NCBI GenBank assembly: GCA_035574315.1
Contig: DATLYW010000045.1
Span: 1 to 64,000 of the forward strand
DNA length: 64,000 bases
Direction: 5' to 3'
Source: Candidatus Zixiibacteriota bacterium
GTDB lineage: Bacteria > Desulfobacterota > Binatia > UBA9968
The stretch's first letter is position 1. Each line of letters starts with the position of its first letter. Below are positions 36,162-45,499 of the stretch, piece after piece. The notes under the pieces are model-generated. The model had not been told where the DNA came from. It saw only the letters and a program-made list of their open reading frames with translations, and ran no database searches. A program made the translations under genes and the position numbers.

Positions 36162-36575
36162 TCAACCCTCGCCCGGGACGACCGCCACGCCCTCGATCTC
36201 CACCATCGCGCCCGCTTCGTAAAGGCCCTTGACCTCGACGAGCGTCATCGCCGGAAAATGTCTGCCCATGTGCTTCCGGTAGACCCGGCCGAGCTCCTGC
36301 AATGAGCCCAGATAGGACTGTTTGTCGGTAACGTAGAGGTTGAGCTTGACGATGTCTTCGGGCTGCCCCCCGGCCTCCCGGACGACCTGCAGGAGATTCT
36401 CCAGCGCCTTGTCGAACTGCCGGACGACATCGCCTTCGCCGACGAGCCGGCCTTCCTTGTCCCAGGCAACCTGCCCGCCGAGAAACAGCATGTTGGTTCC
36501 TCCCGGAACCTTGAACCCGTGATTGTAGCCCTTCGGCCGGACCAGTTGCGCCGGGTTGACGATGGTGACGGGCAT
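36162..36575 (-). CDS. RidA/YjgF-family protein
   Basis: The 137-aa product starts at ATG 36575 behind AGGAGCGAGAG. Family features are GTNMLFLGGQVAWDKEG, a QFDKALENLLQVVREAGG helix with DIVKLNLYVTDK, and VEVKGLYEAGAMVEIEGVAVV at the end. RidA proteins deaminate reactive enamine/imine intermediates, and some subfamilies act on other small substrates. The Arg that is key in RidA proper (RVE or similar near the end) is not present here. This points to a non-RidA Rid subfamily with unknown activity. It follows the binding-protein gene by 20 nt. Confidence 0.85.
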   Translation of the reverse strand: MPVTIVNPAQLVRPKGYNHGFKVPGGTNMLFLGGQVAWDKEGRLVGEGDVVRQFDKALENLLQVVREAGGQPEDIVKLNLYVTDKQSYLGSLQELGRVYRKHMGRHFPAMTLVEVKGLYEAGAMVEIEGVAVVPGEG

Positions 36576-36595
36576 CTCTCGCTCCTGTGCGCGCT

Positions 36596-37609
36596 TCAGT
36601 TCCCGTAAATCTCCCTGACGAAGCCGCTGTCCTCCAGCTCCTTCAAAAACCGGTTGTCGAAAAATTCTTTGGGATCGGCTTTCGGCGCCCTCGGATGGTC
36701 GGTGACCGAGAGGACGGAGCGAATCGTCTCTTCCGTCATGTAAGGGATCCTGGGAAAAAGGAAGCGGTAAGACTCGTAGGCTTCCTCGAGGACAGCCCCG
36801 TCGTCCGTCGCCAGGAACCGGGCGAGCGCTTTTTTCGCCGTTTGCGGATCGTCCCGCGCAATCTTGATTGCCGCGATATAGGCTTTCAGAAAAGACCTGA
36901 CGACCTCGGGATGTTGCCGGAGGAGAGCGCGGCGCGCGACGATCGCGTTGTGAACGTAGGGAAGCTTGAGGCTGGCGATATTCACCAGCTCCCTGTAGCC
37001 CAAACGACGCGCGAGCAGAGTCGTGGGCGAGGAGATGACGCCCGCCGGAACGATGCCCTTGTCCAGAGCGGCCAGAATCTCCCGCACCCCGCCCAGGTAA
37101 AGGAACTTCACGTCTTCTCCCGGGCGCATTCGCTGTTGTCGAATCAGCGCCGTGGCGGCATGGTCCGAGGAAGCCCCCTTGGTCATGACGCCGATGATCT
37201 TGCCGCGCAAGTCGGACAGGTCCCTGATCTCCGGCCTGGCGTAAACCGAAAAGCCGTAGGTCGGCACTCCCATCGCGACATACACCAGATCGGCGCCGCT
37301 CAGGATGCCGTTCACCACCGCTCCTCCGGTCATCGCCATGTCGATGTCCCCCGATACCAGAGTTTGCGTCAGCCGCGCCCCTCCCGACACATAGATCACC
37401 TGGACCTCGATGCCGTAGCGCCGGTCGGTTCGCGCCTCGGGAATGACCCAGACCGGAAGCTGCGCGCCGCTCGGCTGCGGGTATCCCACTCGGACCGTCG
37501 GCGCCGCGGCATCCAGGAAGCTTACCGACGCGAAACCAAGGCCAACGAGTCCGATGACAAGACCGAAGGTGCACAGTCCGAGCTTCCGTGCAGCCCACCG
37601 AGCTTTCAT
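36596..37609 (-). CDS. NMT1/SsuA-like periplasmic binding protein
   Basis: The 337-aa protein has a signal peptide (hydrophobic core about 10-30) and the NMT1/THI5-like fold. Features are VRVGYPQPSGAQLPVWV at the start, QTLVSGDIDMAMTGG, and LRGKIIGVMTKGASSDHAATALI. ABC transporters of this class import sulfonates, nitrate, pyrimidines or aromatic acids. No permease or ATPase is nearby, so it is an orphan binding protein. GGGGGAGAAG precedes ATG 37609, and a -24/-12-like element lies about 75 nt upstream. A second member is encoded at 57277-58317. Confidence 0.85.
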   Translation of the reverse strand: MKARWAARKLGLCTFGLVIGLVGLGFASVSFLDAAAPTVRVGYPQPSGAQLPVWVIPEARTDRRYGIEVQVIYVSGGARLTQTLVSGDIDMAMTGGAVVNGILSGADLVYVAMGVPTYGFSVYARPEIRDLSDLRGKIIGVMTKGASSDHAATALIRQQRMRPGEDVKFLYLGGVREILAALDKGIVPAGVISSPTTLLARRLGYRELVNIASLKLPYVHNAIVARRALLRQHPEVVRSFLKAYIAAIKIARDDPQTAKKALARFLATDDGAVLEEAYESYRFLFPRIPYMTEETIRSVLSVTDHPRAPKADPKEFFDNRFLKELEDSGFVREIYGN

Positions 37610-37682
37610 CTTCTCCCCCTTCCTTCTTTGCCTTCAAGCGGATTACGTCTCGGGTTAAGAAGACAGCAAACCTTACTTCGGC

Positions 37683-37698
37683 CGCAATTTCGATGCCA
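37683..37698 (-). promoter_or_regulatory. Candidate sigma-54 promoter for the binding-protein gene
   Basis: On the minus strand the sequence is TGGCATCGAAATTGCG. GG and GC are 10 nt apart, with one mismatch in TGGCAC and a full TTGC. The start would be near 37672, leaving a 60-nt leader to ATG 37609. Confidence 0.45.
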
Positions 37699-38060
37699 TC
37701 GCCATCTCCTGCTGCTACGGTCCCGGCGAGATCGCACCGGACCTGATCACTGGAGACCAGCGACCGTCCCGGCCGGAAACGCTTTTCTGACCCTGATGTT
37801 CAAGCGCAAACTTACGCAATCTGTGTGCACGCTCGCCGACGCCAAAGTCGCGTAGCTCGATCGCGCGCTGGCTCGCGCGTTGGACCTCACGCGGCGCGAA
37901 ATCCGGGCCGATAATTTCCCCGTTGTGGTCTCTTTCGTCGAACCGCTCTTTCTGCACGTACCTCTGTATTTTCCCGGCGAAGGGAAACAGCACGCTTTTT
38001 TTCTCAGACTCTGGAAATAGCCTTTGCCGAACGGTGTGCTAAAACGCTGCCTTGCCGAAA

Positions 38061-38076
38061 TGGCATGCATCCTGCT
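38061..38076 (+). promoter_or_regulatory. Candidate sigma-54 promoter for the 38-46 kb operon
   Basis: TGGCATGCATCCTGCT has GG and GC 10 nt apart and one mismatch in each half. The predicted start near 38087 leaves a leader of about 40 nt to ATG 38127. Confidence 0.4.
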
Positions 38077-38126
38077 CTGCGCCCGAACGATTCCATCGAT
38101 CTCATCTTCCCCGGCGAGACGCGCAG

Positions 38127-40727
38127 ATGAGCCTGGCCCGGACGCTGCAGTCTTTTTTGCCCCGCCCTCGTTCCGCCACGGAAAAAACCGGAGAGGCACG
38201 GGCCGGCCCGCCTGCCCGCCGGATTCCGAGCGTCTGTCAGAGCTGTGTCAATACCTGCGGCATCGTCCTCAAAGTCCGAAACGGCGTGGTCGTGGGAGTC
38301 GAGGGCAACGCCGGGAATCCCCACAACTACGGACGGATTTGCGCCAAGGGCATTGCCGCGGTGATGGGTCTTTACGATCCTCACCGCGTCCTGGTTCCCC
38401 TCAAGCGAACCAATCCGGTAAAAGGCATCGGCGTCGACCCCGGGTGGGAGCCGGTGGAGCCTGCGGAAGCGCTGGACATCGTAGTGCATCGGTTGCGACG
38501 GGTTCTGGAAGACGACCCGCGAAAGCTCGTCATTCTTTCCGGGACCGGCGATCCCGAGTCGGTAAACGCGGTGATCGGCGCCTTTGCCGAGGCCTTCGGC
38601 ACTCCCAACGCGGGCACCGGGACTCCGTTCGGCGCCAAGACCTGGGCCAACTATTTGAACACGGGGTCGATGCACACCGAGCCGGACTTCGAGCACTGTC
38701 GCTATCTGATGCTGTTCGGCTCTCAAAAGGGAGCCATGGTCGGACACGACACGATCAAAGCGGCCGGCGCCATGGCCGAGGCACGGCGGCGCGGGATGAA
38801 GCTCGTCGTTTGCGATCCCGTCTGCACGCCCACGGCATCCAAGGCCGACGAGTGGATTCCCATCCGGCCCGGCACCGATCGAGCCATGGCGCTCGCCATG
38901 CTGAACGTTCTTCTCAACGAGCTGAACGTGTACGACGCCGAATTCCTCCGCGCGCAGACGAATGCCTGCTATCTGGTCGGCGAGGACGGGCGGTACGAGC
39001 GGGACGCGAGCGGCAAGCCCATGGTCTGGGACCGTGCGCAAGGGGCGGCCGGCCCTTACGACGCCGCGGAGGATCCCGCGCTGCTGGGAAATTACGAGAT
39101 CGGCGGCAACTCATGCCGGCCGGCGTTTCAGCTTCTGCGCGACCACTTGCGCCAGTACTCCCCCGAAGCGGTCGCCCCCGTAACGGATGTGCCCGCCGCA
39201 ACGATTCGCCGGTTGGCCGGCGAATTCGCCGCGTCCGCCGGTATCGGGAGCACCATCGTGATCGAGGGACGGCGCTTGCCGCTCCGGCCCGTGTGCGCCT
39301 TCCCGGATTGTCGCGGCCTGGCGGCGCACATGCACGGCGTCTGGACCAGCACCGCCGTTCAGCTGCTCAACGTCGTCGTCGGCGCCGTCGACGTGCCCGG
39401 CGGCAATCTCAGCACGAACGTGGTCGGGCCGCACGGCAGGTTCCGCGTCGGCGAAGGTCCGGAGGGGCTGGTAACCTCGGGTCCCGAGCTGGGGAACCGC
39501 CGGCCGTATCCGGCAAGGGCCCCGAAGGCTCCCGAGACCGTGGATCTCGGCGAGCTGTTTCCCGTGGGGCGAAGCCCGCGCCCGCTGCTTGCCTTCGGCC
39601 TCTCGGACTACGCCAGCCTGCTTCCTTACAGGCCCGAGATGATCGTCCATTGCTCGTCGAACGCCGTGATGGTGGCCGCAAACCCCGAAAAGCTCGCCGC
39701 GGCTCTCGGCCGGGTCCCGTTCATGGTCTCGCTGGCTCATACGATCGATGAGACGGTAGAGCTGGCGGATATCGTGCTGCCGGTGCAGCACACCTTCGAG
39801 CGGCTCGATTTTCCCGTCAACAGCCTGCGCGGCTGGGTCACCGGAGACCACTGGTACTTCACCCTGCGCCAGCCGGGAACCGCACCCGCCCCGGCAGTGA
39901 AGCACATCGCTCAGCTGTTTCTCGAGTTCGGGGAGCGGCTGCGGCTGGGGAAAAAGATCAACGCCGCCCTGAACGCCAAACTACGCCTGAGGGAGGAGCA
40001 CAGGCTCGAGGAGAACCGGATCTACCACTGGGAAGAAATCCTCGATCGCAGCGCCAAATCCGCGTTCGGCGACGATCGCGGGCTCGACTGGCTCAGGGAG
40101 CACGGCCTTGTCGCCTGGCCGCGAAGCCTGGGCGAGCGTTACCCGCGGGCGGTGCACCGGCTCCCGCGCCTTCCCGTCTATTTCGAGCACTTCCTGGAGG
40201 TGCGGCCGAAAATCGAGGCGCTGATCAGGGAGGCCGGGCTCGACTGGGACCTTTCCGGCTACCAGGCGCTGCCGTTCTGGAAGCCCTGCCCCGCCGCTGC
40301 GCAGCGCGATCGCGGTTACGACCTGATGGCGGTGAATTTCAAATTCGGCTTCCATGCTTTTTCGACGACCGAGCGAAACCCGTGGCTGGACGAGATCACC
40401 ACGCACCACCCGTGGGGCTATCGCCTGATCATGAACGCCGACACAGCCCGGAGAAAGGGTATCGCCGACGGCGATCGGGTGGTCGTGGAGAGCTGCGACG
40501 GGAAACGAGCGACCGGTACGGTCAGGCTGACGCAGGGGATCCATCCCGAGGTCCTGGGGATCGCCGCCTGCTTCGGCCGCTGGAGCCGGGGCGAGCCTGC
40601 CGCGCGCGGCAAGGGGGTCCACTACAATTCTCTGGTCCCTCACGAGATGTCCTGGATCGACACGTTCTCGGGACATCTGGACGCCTGCGCGCCGGTGCGC
40701 ATCGAAAGAGCGCGGGACGTCCCGTGA
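38127..40727 (+). CDS. Molybdopterin oxidoreductase (DMSO-reductase family), orphan catalytic subunit
   Basis: The 866-aa protein carries CxxCx3C...C for a [4Fe-4S] cluster (Cys37, Cys40, Cys44, Cys72, as CQSCVNTCGI and RICAKG). The molybdopterin-binding segments are in order (SKADEWIPIRPGTDRAMALAML; IVLPVQHTFERLDF; PHEMSWIDTFSGHLDACAPVRIE). The general layout is of thiosulfate/polysulfide/arsenate reductase-like catalytic subunits. No Fe-S or membrane partner gene follows; a CoxM/S/L set does. No clear export signal is seen. The substrate is unknown, and it may be a cytoplasmic enzyme using a shared ferredoxin. ATG 38127 has a weak ribosome site. Confidence 0.85.
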   Translation: MSLARTLQSFLPRPRSATEKTGEARAGPPARRIPSVCQSCVNTCGIVLKVRNGVVVGVEGNAGNPHNYGRICAKGIAAVMGLYDPHRVLVPLKRTNPVKGIGVDPGWEPVEPAEALDIVVHRLRRVLEDDPRKLVILSGTGDPESVNAVIGAFAEAFGTPNAGTGTPFGAKTWANYLNTGSMHTEPDFEHCRYLMLFGSQKGAMVGHDTIKAAGAMAEARRRGMKLVVCDPVCTPTASKADEWIPIRPGTDRAMALAMLNVLLNELNVYDAEFLRAQTNACYLVGEDGRYERDASGKPMVWDRAQGAAGPYDAAEDPALLGNYEIGGNSCRPAFQLLRDHLRQYSPEAVAPVTDVPAATIRRLAGEFAASAGIGSTIVIEGRRLPLRPVCAFPDCRGLAAHMHGVWTSTAVQLLNVVVGAVDVPGGNLSTNVVGPHGRFRVGEGPEGLVTSGPELGNRRPYPARAPKAPETVDLGELFPVGRSPRPLLAFGLSDYASLLPYRPEMIVHCSSNAVMVAANPEKLAAALGRVPFMVSLAHTIDETVELADIVLPVQHTFERLDFPVNSLRGWVTGDHWYFTLRQPGTAPAPAVKHIAQLFLEFGERLRLGKKINAALNAKLRLREEHRLEENRIYHWEEILDRSAKSAFGDDRGLDWLREHGLVAWPRSLGERYPRAVHRLPRLPVYFEHFLEVRPKIEALIREAGLDWDLSGYQALPFWKPCPAAAQRDRGYDLMAVNFKFGFHAFSTTERNPWLDEITTHHPWGYRLIMNADTARRKGIADGDRVVVESCDGKRATGTVRLTQGIHPEVLGIAACFGRWSRGEPAARGKGVHYNSLVPHEMSWIDTFSGHLDACAPVRIERARDVP

Positions 40728-40764
40728 CGGGCGGAGTCGAAACCAGGACGATCCTGGAGCTTTG

Positions 40765-41661
40765 ATGATCGGAGTCCTGCCGCCCTTCGAGTATTACAGG
40801 CCCTCCTCTCTGGAAGAGGCGCTGGCCGTTCTCGCGAGATTCGACGGCGAAGTCCTTCCCTACGCCGGAGGAACCGATCTGCTGGTCGCCCTGAAGCAGA
40901 AAAAAGCGCTTCCCCGGGCCCTCATGGACGTCAAGTGGATACCCGAGCTCAACGCCCTTCGACTTCAGGACGCCGGGCTTTCCGTGGGCGCAGCGGTCAC
41001 GGCCCGTGCGCTCGCCCGCTCGGTCCTGTTGCGCGAGGGCTGGCCCGTTCTGGCCCAGGCGTCGGGAACGCTCGGTTCGATGCAAATCGGCAACCGCGCC
41101 ACGCTCGGAGGCAACCTCTGCAACGCGTCGCCCGCCGCCGACGGTGCGCCGCCCCTGCTCGCGCTCGACGCGCGCGTGAAGCTCGTCGGGCGAGACGGCG
41201 GGCGCGAGCTGCCCCTGGAGAAATTCTTCGTCGGGCCGAAAAGGACCGTGGCGGATCGCGAGTTATTGACCGAGATCGTCATTCCGGAAATGCCGCCGCG
41301 AAGCCGCGGCGTGTTCTTGAAGCTCGGGCCGCGCGGCGCACCGGAGGACATCGCCATCGTCAGCGTCGCGGTTGTTGCCGTTCCCGACGCCGCCCAGGAA
41401 AGATGGCAGGAGGTACGTATCGCCCTGGGGGCTGTTGCGCCCACGCCCGTTCGTGCGCGCCGCGCCGAGCAGGCCCTGGCGGGTCGCCCCATCGACCGGT
41501 CCGCCATCGAAAGCGCGTCTCGAGTCGCTGCGGCCGAAGACGCCCGGCCGATCGACGATCTTCGCGGCTCCGCCTCCTACCGGCGCGCGATGGTCGGCGT
41601 CCTCGTCGGCCGGGCGCTCGCCGATCTGGCAGGCCAAATCCGCCCGGAGGGCGCGACATGA
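40765..41661 (+). CDS. FAD-binding subunit of a xanthine-dehydrogenase/CoxM-type hydroxylase
   Basis: The 298-aa protein has the two FAD motifs of the family: LPYAGGTDLLVALK near residue 33 and IGNRATLGGNLCNASPAAD near 110. It is the medium subunit, moving electrons from the [2Fe-2S] subunit to an external acceptor. There is no Cys-rich [4Fe-4S] loop, in contrast to the Hcr-type medium subunit at 46453. It overlaps the next gene by 4 nt, so the three subunits are translationally coupled. Confidence 0.93.
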   Translation: MIGVLPPFEYYRPSSLEEALAVLARFDGEVLPYAGGTDLLVALKQKKALPRALMDVKWIPELNALRLQDAGLSVGAAVTARALARSVLLREGWPVLAQASGTLGSMQIGNRATLGGNLCNASPAADGAPPLLALDARVKLVGRDGGRELPLEKFFVGPKRTVADRELLTEIVIPEMPPRSRGVFLKLGPRGAPEDIAIVSVAVVAVPDAAQERWQEVRIALGAVAPTPVRARRAEQALAGRPIDRSAIESASRVAAAEDARPIDDLRGSASYRRAMVGVLVGRALADLAGQIRPEGAT

Positions 41662-42146
41662 GCAGAGCGCAGGACGTTTCCATCACGATCAACGGCCGGG
41701 TTTACGATCTCCTGGTCCCGCCCAACGAGACGCTTCTCGAACTCTTGAGGTATCGCCTCCAACTCACCGGCACCAAAAGCGGTTGTGAAACCGGCCACTG
41801 CGGCGCGTGCACGGTGCTCGTCGACGGCAACGCGGTCAATTCCTGCCTGGTCCTGGGCATCGAGTGCGACGGCAGATCCGTGACCACCATCGAAGGAATC
41901 GCTGCCGACGACGAACTTCACCCGTTGCAGCAGTCCTTCATCGACAACGGCGTGGTCCAGTGCGGGTTTTGCACCCCCGGAATGATCATGGCGGCAAAGT
42001 CGCTGCTGGACGAAGATCCCGATCCCGCCGTCGATACCATCCGTTCCGCCATCGCGGGGAACCTGTGCCGGTGCGCGGGTTATCTGAGCGCGATCCGGGC
42101 TGTCGGCGCCGCCGCGGAAGTCCTGCGCCGGAAACACAAGCGATGA
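41658..42146 (+). CDS. [2Fe-2S] subunit of the CoxS/xanthine-dehydrogenase type
   Basis: The 162-aa protein has both cluster motifs: a plant-ferredoxin-type set Cys43, Cys48, Cys51, Cys63 (GCETGHCGAC) and a helical-domain set Cys102, Cys105, Cys137, Cys139 (QCGFCTPG; LCRC). It connects the molybdenum centre to the FAD subunit. The start ATGA overlaps the preceding stop, and its stop overlaps the large-subunit start. Confidence 0.95.
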   Translation: MSRAQDVSITINGRVYDLLVPPNETLLELLRYRLQLTGTKSGCETGHCGACTVLVDGNAVNSCLVLGIECDGRSVTTIEGIAADDELHPLQQSFIDNGVVQCGFCTPGMIMAAKSLLDEDPDPAVDTIRSAIAGNLCRCAGYLSAIRAVGAAAEVLRRKHKR

Positions 42147-44416
42147 GCTCGGGGCCAAGAAACATCGGCAGACCCCTTCCCCGGCAGGATGCGCGGGCCA
42201 AAGTGCAGGGCGCGGCGAAATACACCGACGATTTCGCCCTGCCGGGAATGATCCACGGGAAAGTGCTTCGCAGCCCTCACGCTCACGCCCGCATCCGTTC
42301 GATCGACGTCTCCGCGGCTCGCGCCCTTCCCGGCGTAGTCGCGGTCCTGACCGCTCGAGACGTTCCCGGAGCAAATTCCGTCGGACCGATCGTCAAGGAC
42401 CAGCCGATTCTGTGCGGCGACGTCGTGCGCTACGTCGGTGACGCGGTCGCGCTCGTGGCGGCCGAAACGGAGGCCGCCGCCGAAGCGGCGCTGGAGCGGA
42501 TCTCGGTGGATTACGAGCCCCTGACGCCGGTCCTGGACCCCCTCGAAGCGCTGAAACCCGGCGCTCCGCTGGTGCATCCGGGCGGCAACGTCGGCTCCCG
42601 GTTCAAAGTCCGCCGCGGCGACGTCGCCCGGGCGTTCGGCCGGGCGGCCGTGGTCGTCGAAAGAAGGTTTTTCACCCAGCGCGTCGAGCACGCCTATCTC
42701 GAGCCGGAAATCGCCGTCGCCGCGCCGGACCCGCAGGGGGGAATGACCGTCTGGTCCTCCACCCAGTACGCTCACCGCGACCGGGAGGAGGTCTCGCGCG
42801 TGCTGGGGCTGCCGCAAAGCCGCGTGCGCGTGCGGCAGATGGCCACCGGCGGCGGCTTCGGAGGAAAGCTCAGCCCGCACGCGCAGTGCTATGCGGCGCT
42901 GCTCGCGTGCAACAGCGGCCGGCCGGTCAAAGTGCGCTATCGCAGGGACGAGTCGTTGATCGCCAGCTACAAGCGCCACCCCTATGTCATCGACATGAAG
43001 CTTGCGGCCGACCACGAGGGCAATCTGCTGGCGATCGAGGCGACCTTCGTGGGCGACACCGGCGCCTATCTCCTCGAAGGACGGGCCGTGATCACCAAAT
43101 CCGTCACGCACGTCGCGGGTCCGTATTTCATCCCCAACATCAAAGCGGACGGCTACGCGGTCTATACCCATACGGTCCCCTGCGGCGCCTTCCGCGGATA
43201 CGGCGTGCCTCAGGCGGCCTTCGCCCTGGAGTCCTTGATGGATGAGCTGGCAGCCCGGATCGGGATGGATCCGATCGATCTCAGAATGCGCAACGCCCTG
43301 GATACCACGCGGCCGACGAGCACCGGGCAGGTCTTGCCAGCCAGCGTGCCTTTCAAGGAGATGCTGGGCAGAGCGCGGCTCGCCGCACGGTCGCTCGGTG
43401 CGCTTGTGCGCGAGGCGCCCGAAGGCAAGCGGCGCGGCCTCGGCATCGGCTGCAGCACGCGCAGCATCGGCAGCATCCGCACTCCCTCACGCAGCACCGC
43501 GGTGGTGAGCTTGCACCGCGACGGCAGCGTCACCGTCGCCTGCGGCAGCGTCGATATCGGGCAGGGCTCCGACATCATGTTCGCGCAGGTTGCCGCCGAG
43601 GAGCTCGGCACGAGCGCGGAGCGCGTCGAGGTGATCACCAACGACACGGCGGTCGCCCCCGATTGCGAGTCGACCTCGGCCAGTCGCGTGACCTACGTCT
43701 CCGGCAACGCCGTTCGCCTGGCCGCCGCCAGGGTCCGCTCACGGGTCCTGGAGCTGGCCGCCAGGGATTTCGGCTGCTCAATGGAAGAGCTGAGATTGAT
43801 CGACGGGGTCGTGGCTTTCCGCGAGCGCGGTCTGCCTCTGGCCGAGCTCTTCGCCAGGCACACTTTTCACATCTTGACCGAAGCGGCCGAGTTCGTGCCG
43901 GCGACGTCCCCTCTGGATCCGGAGACGGGCCAGGGGAGCCCGGCGGGGACCTACAGCTTCAGCGTCCATCTCGCCCTCGTCGAGATCGACCAGGGAACCG
44001 GACAGGTTCGAGTGCTCCGCTACGTGACGTTCAGCGATCCGGGCCGCACGATCAATCCCCTGACCGCCGCGGGCCAGGTGCACGGGGGCGTCGCGATGGG
44101 CATCGGCTACGCGCTGATGGAGGACGTGAAAGTCGACGGCGGCGTCGCCACCGATTCCTTTGCGACCTATCTCATTCCCACCGCCCTCGACATGCCCGAG
44201 GACGTGCCGGCCGAGCTCCTCGAGGATCCCGAGCCCACCGGACCCTTCGGCGCGAAGGGCTTCGCCGAGGGCTCTTTGGACCCGGTGGCTGCGGCCATCG
44301 CCAATGCCGTGAGCAACGCCATCGGCATCCGCGTCACCCGCCTCCCCATGACGGGAGAAGCGGTGCACGGGTTGCTTGGGTCCCCGCCGCGCGCGGCGTC
44401 GGCTCCGGCGTCCTGA
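42143..44416 (+). CDS. Molybdenum-binding large subunit, CoxL/xanthine-dehydrogenase type
   Basis: The 757-aa protein has the family signatures TGGGFGGK, CGAFRGYGVPQA, VDIGQGSD, and GPFGAKGFAEGS with the Glu that serves as catalytic base. The CO-dehydrogenase active-site loop (VAYRCSFR type) is absent; the site reads AFRGYG, so CO is not the substrate. Hydroxylation of an N-heterocycle, aldehyde or aromatic compound is the usual chemistry. ATG 42143 overlaps the [2Fe-2S] gene by 4 nt. Its relation to the orphan oxidoreductase upstream is positional only. Confidence 0.93.
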   Translation: MSSGPRNIGRPLPRQDARAKVQGAAKYTDDFALPGMIHGKVLRSPHAHARIRSIDVSAARALPGVVAVLTARDVPGANSVGPIVKDQPILCGDVVRYVGDAVALVAAETEAAAEAALERISVDYEPLTPVLDPLEALKPGAPLVHPGGNVGSRFKVRRGDVARAFGRAAVVVERRFFTQRVEHAYLEPEIAVAAPDPQGGMTVWSSTQYAHRDREEVSRVLGLPQSRVRVRQMATGGGFGGKLSPHAQCYAALLACNSGRPVKVRYRRDESLIASYKRHPYVIDMKLAADHEGNLLAIEATFVGDTGAYLLEGRAVITKSVTHVAGPYFIPNIKADGYAVYTHTVPCGAFRGYGVPQAAFALESLMDELAARIGMDPIDLRMRNALDTTRPTSTGQVLPASVPFKEMLGRARLAARSLGALVREAPEGKRRGLGIGCSTRSIGSIRTPSRSTAVVSLHRDGSVTVACGSVDIGQGSDIMFAQVAAEELGTSAERVEVITNDTAVAPDCESTSASRVTYVSGNAVRLAAARVRSRVLELAARDFGCSMEELRLIDGVVAFRERGLPLAELFARHTFHILTEAAEFVPATSPLDPETGQGSPAGTYSFSVHLALVEIDQGTGQVRVLRYVTFSDPGRTINPLTAAGQVHGGVAMGIGYALMEDVKVDGGVATDSFATYLIPTALDMPEDVPAELLEDPEPTGPFGAKGFAEGSLDPVAAAIANAVSNAIGIRVTRLPMTGEAVHGLLGSPPRAASAPAS

Positions 44417-44554
44417 GCCTGGAGCCGAGAGCCTCGAGGGTCGACTCCAGACGCAATTGAACCACCGCTCGGGCGCATGTTATCTTGCAGTCCTTGCCGG
44501 TCGGCCCCCTGCCGGGAAAGTGCGGGCGGCTCGAGCTCTTCGGGGCGGGACGCG

Positions 44555-45499
44555 ATGGCGAAACCCTACGATATCCTTCACGAGCGACTGCGGCGACGCG
44601 AGCTCCTTGTCCTCGACGGCGGCGTCGGCAGCGAGATCGTCCGCCGCGGCGTGCGCTGGCGCCAGCACGGCCTGCGCACCGACGCCGACACGGTCCGGGC
44701 TGTTCACACCGATTACATCGAGGCGGGCGCCGACATCGTCACCACCGATACCTTTCAGCTGACCCGGCGCACTTACCTCAACCTGTTCAGGAACCTCGAT
44801 CACATGCGCCGGATCGGCGCTCCGGGGCTGGAGTCGCAGGCGGCGGCGCTTACGGCGAAAGCCGTGCTCTTGGCCCGCGAGGCCAGGGAAAAAGCCGGAG
44901 GAAACAGAACCGTGGCGATCGCCGGCTCGATTGCGCCCCTCAACCACTGCTTTCGCCCGGACCTGGCTCCGCCCTCCGACGAAGCCCTGCGCGAGCACGC
45001 CGAAACCGTGCGCCTGCTCGCCGATGCCGGCGTCGACTTCATCCTGCTCGAAACCATGAACAACGCCGGCGAAGCCGCCGCCGCCCTGCGGGCCGCCAAG
45101 GCGACCGGGCTCCCCGTGTGGGCGAGCTTCACCCTCGCCCCGGGCGGCCGAACGCTGCTCAGCGGCGAGCCGATCGCCGACGCCGTTCGCGCTGCGGAGT
45201 CGGCGCCTTGCGACGCCGTTCTGCTGAACTGCGCTCCTCCGCCGGACATCTCGGCGGGCCTGGAGGAGCTGAGCAAGAGGTGCAAACTCCCGTTCGGCGC
45301 CTACGCCCACATCGGTCGTTACGATCCGCCGAGCTGGAAATTCGACTTCCATCCCCAGTTCTGCGACACCGAGGAGTGGCCGCCGGAGAAATACGCCGCG
45401 CATGCCCGACGGTGGCGCGAGTCCGGAGCCGCGATTCTGGGCGGATGCTGCGGGACGACGCCGGCGCACATCAAGGCCGTCAAGGAATTGCTGCAATGA
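44555..45499 (+). CDS. Homocysteine S-methyltransferase-family protein, copy 1
   Basis: The 314-aa product starts at ATG 44555; the region upstream to 44417 is non-coding. It is a Zn-dependent methyltransferase domain: VLDGGVGSEIVRRGV at the start, DIVTTDTFQLTRRT, and the zinc ligands in LLNCAPPP and GGCCGTTPAHI. Such enzymes move methyl groups to homocysteine from S-methylmethionine or betaine, or demethylate other donors. A weak -35/-10-like pair (TTGAAC, 17 nt, TTATCT at 44457-44485) lies upstream. It is coupled by a 4-nt overlap to a second copy. A role in removing methyl groups from the pathway substrate is possible but unproven. Confidence 0.88.
   Translation: MAKPYDILHERLRRRELLVLDGGVGSEIVRRGVRWRQHGLRTDADTVRAVHTDYIEAGADIVTTDTFQLTRRTYLNLFRNLDHMRRIGAPGLESQAAALTAKAVLLAREAREKAGGNRTVAIAGSIAPLNHCFRPDLAPPSDEALREHAETVRLLADAGVDFILLETMNNAGEAAAALRAAKATGLPVWASFTLAPGGRTLLSGEPIADAVRAAESAPCDAVLLNCAPPPDISAGLEELSKRCKLPFGAYAHIGRYDPPSWKFDFHPQFCDTEEWPPEKYAAHARRWRESGAAILGGCCGTTPAHIKAVKELLQ

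Larger units (their letters stand above)
37610..38126. other. Divergent intergenic region with two sigma-54-like elements
   Basis: These 517 bases separate the minus-strand binding-protein gene from the plus-strand molybdenum operon. They hold one -24/-12-like element facing each way. A plus-strand stretch at 37856-38020 is open for 54 codons up to a TAG and reads like protein (LDRALARALDLTRREIRAD, then FVEPLFLHVPLYFPGEGK). It has a stop just upstream and no start codon, so it may be the tail of a decayed gene. I recognise no family. Confidence 0.5.

Noticed and set aside
38127-40727. Reading the orphan oxidoreductase as arsenite oxidase or formate dehydrogenase
   Set aside because: No small Rieske subunit (arsenite oxidase) and no Sec/Cys formate-dehydrogenase signature were found; only the broad family can be supported.
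42143-44416. Reading the CoxL-type enzyme as aerobic CO dehydrogenase
   Set aside because: The form I/II active-site loop is absent; the site reads AFRGYG.
44457-44485. TTGAAC-17-TTATCT as a sigma-70 promoter before the methyltransferase pair
   Set aside because: Both hexamers match poorly, and such pairs are common by chance; not listed as a feature.
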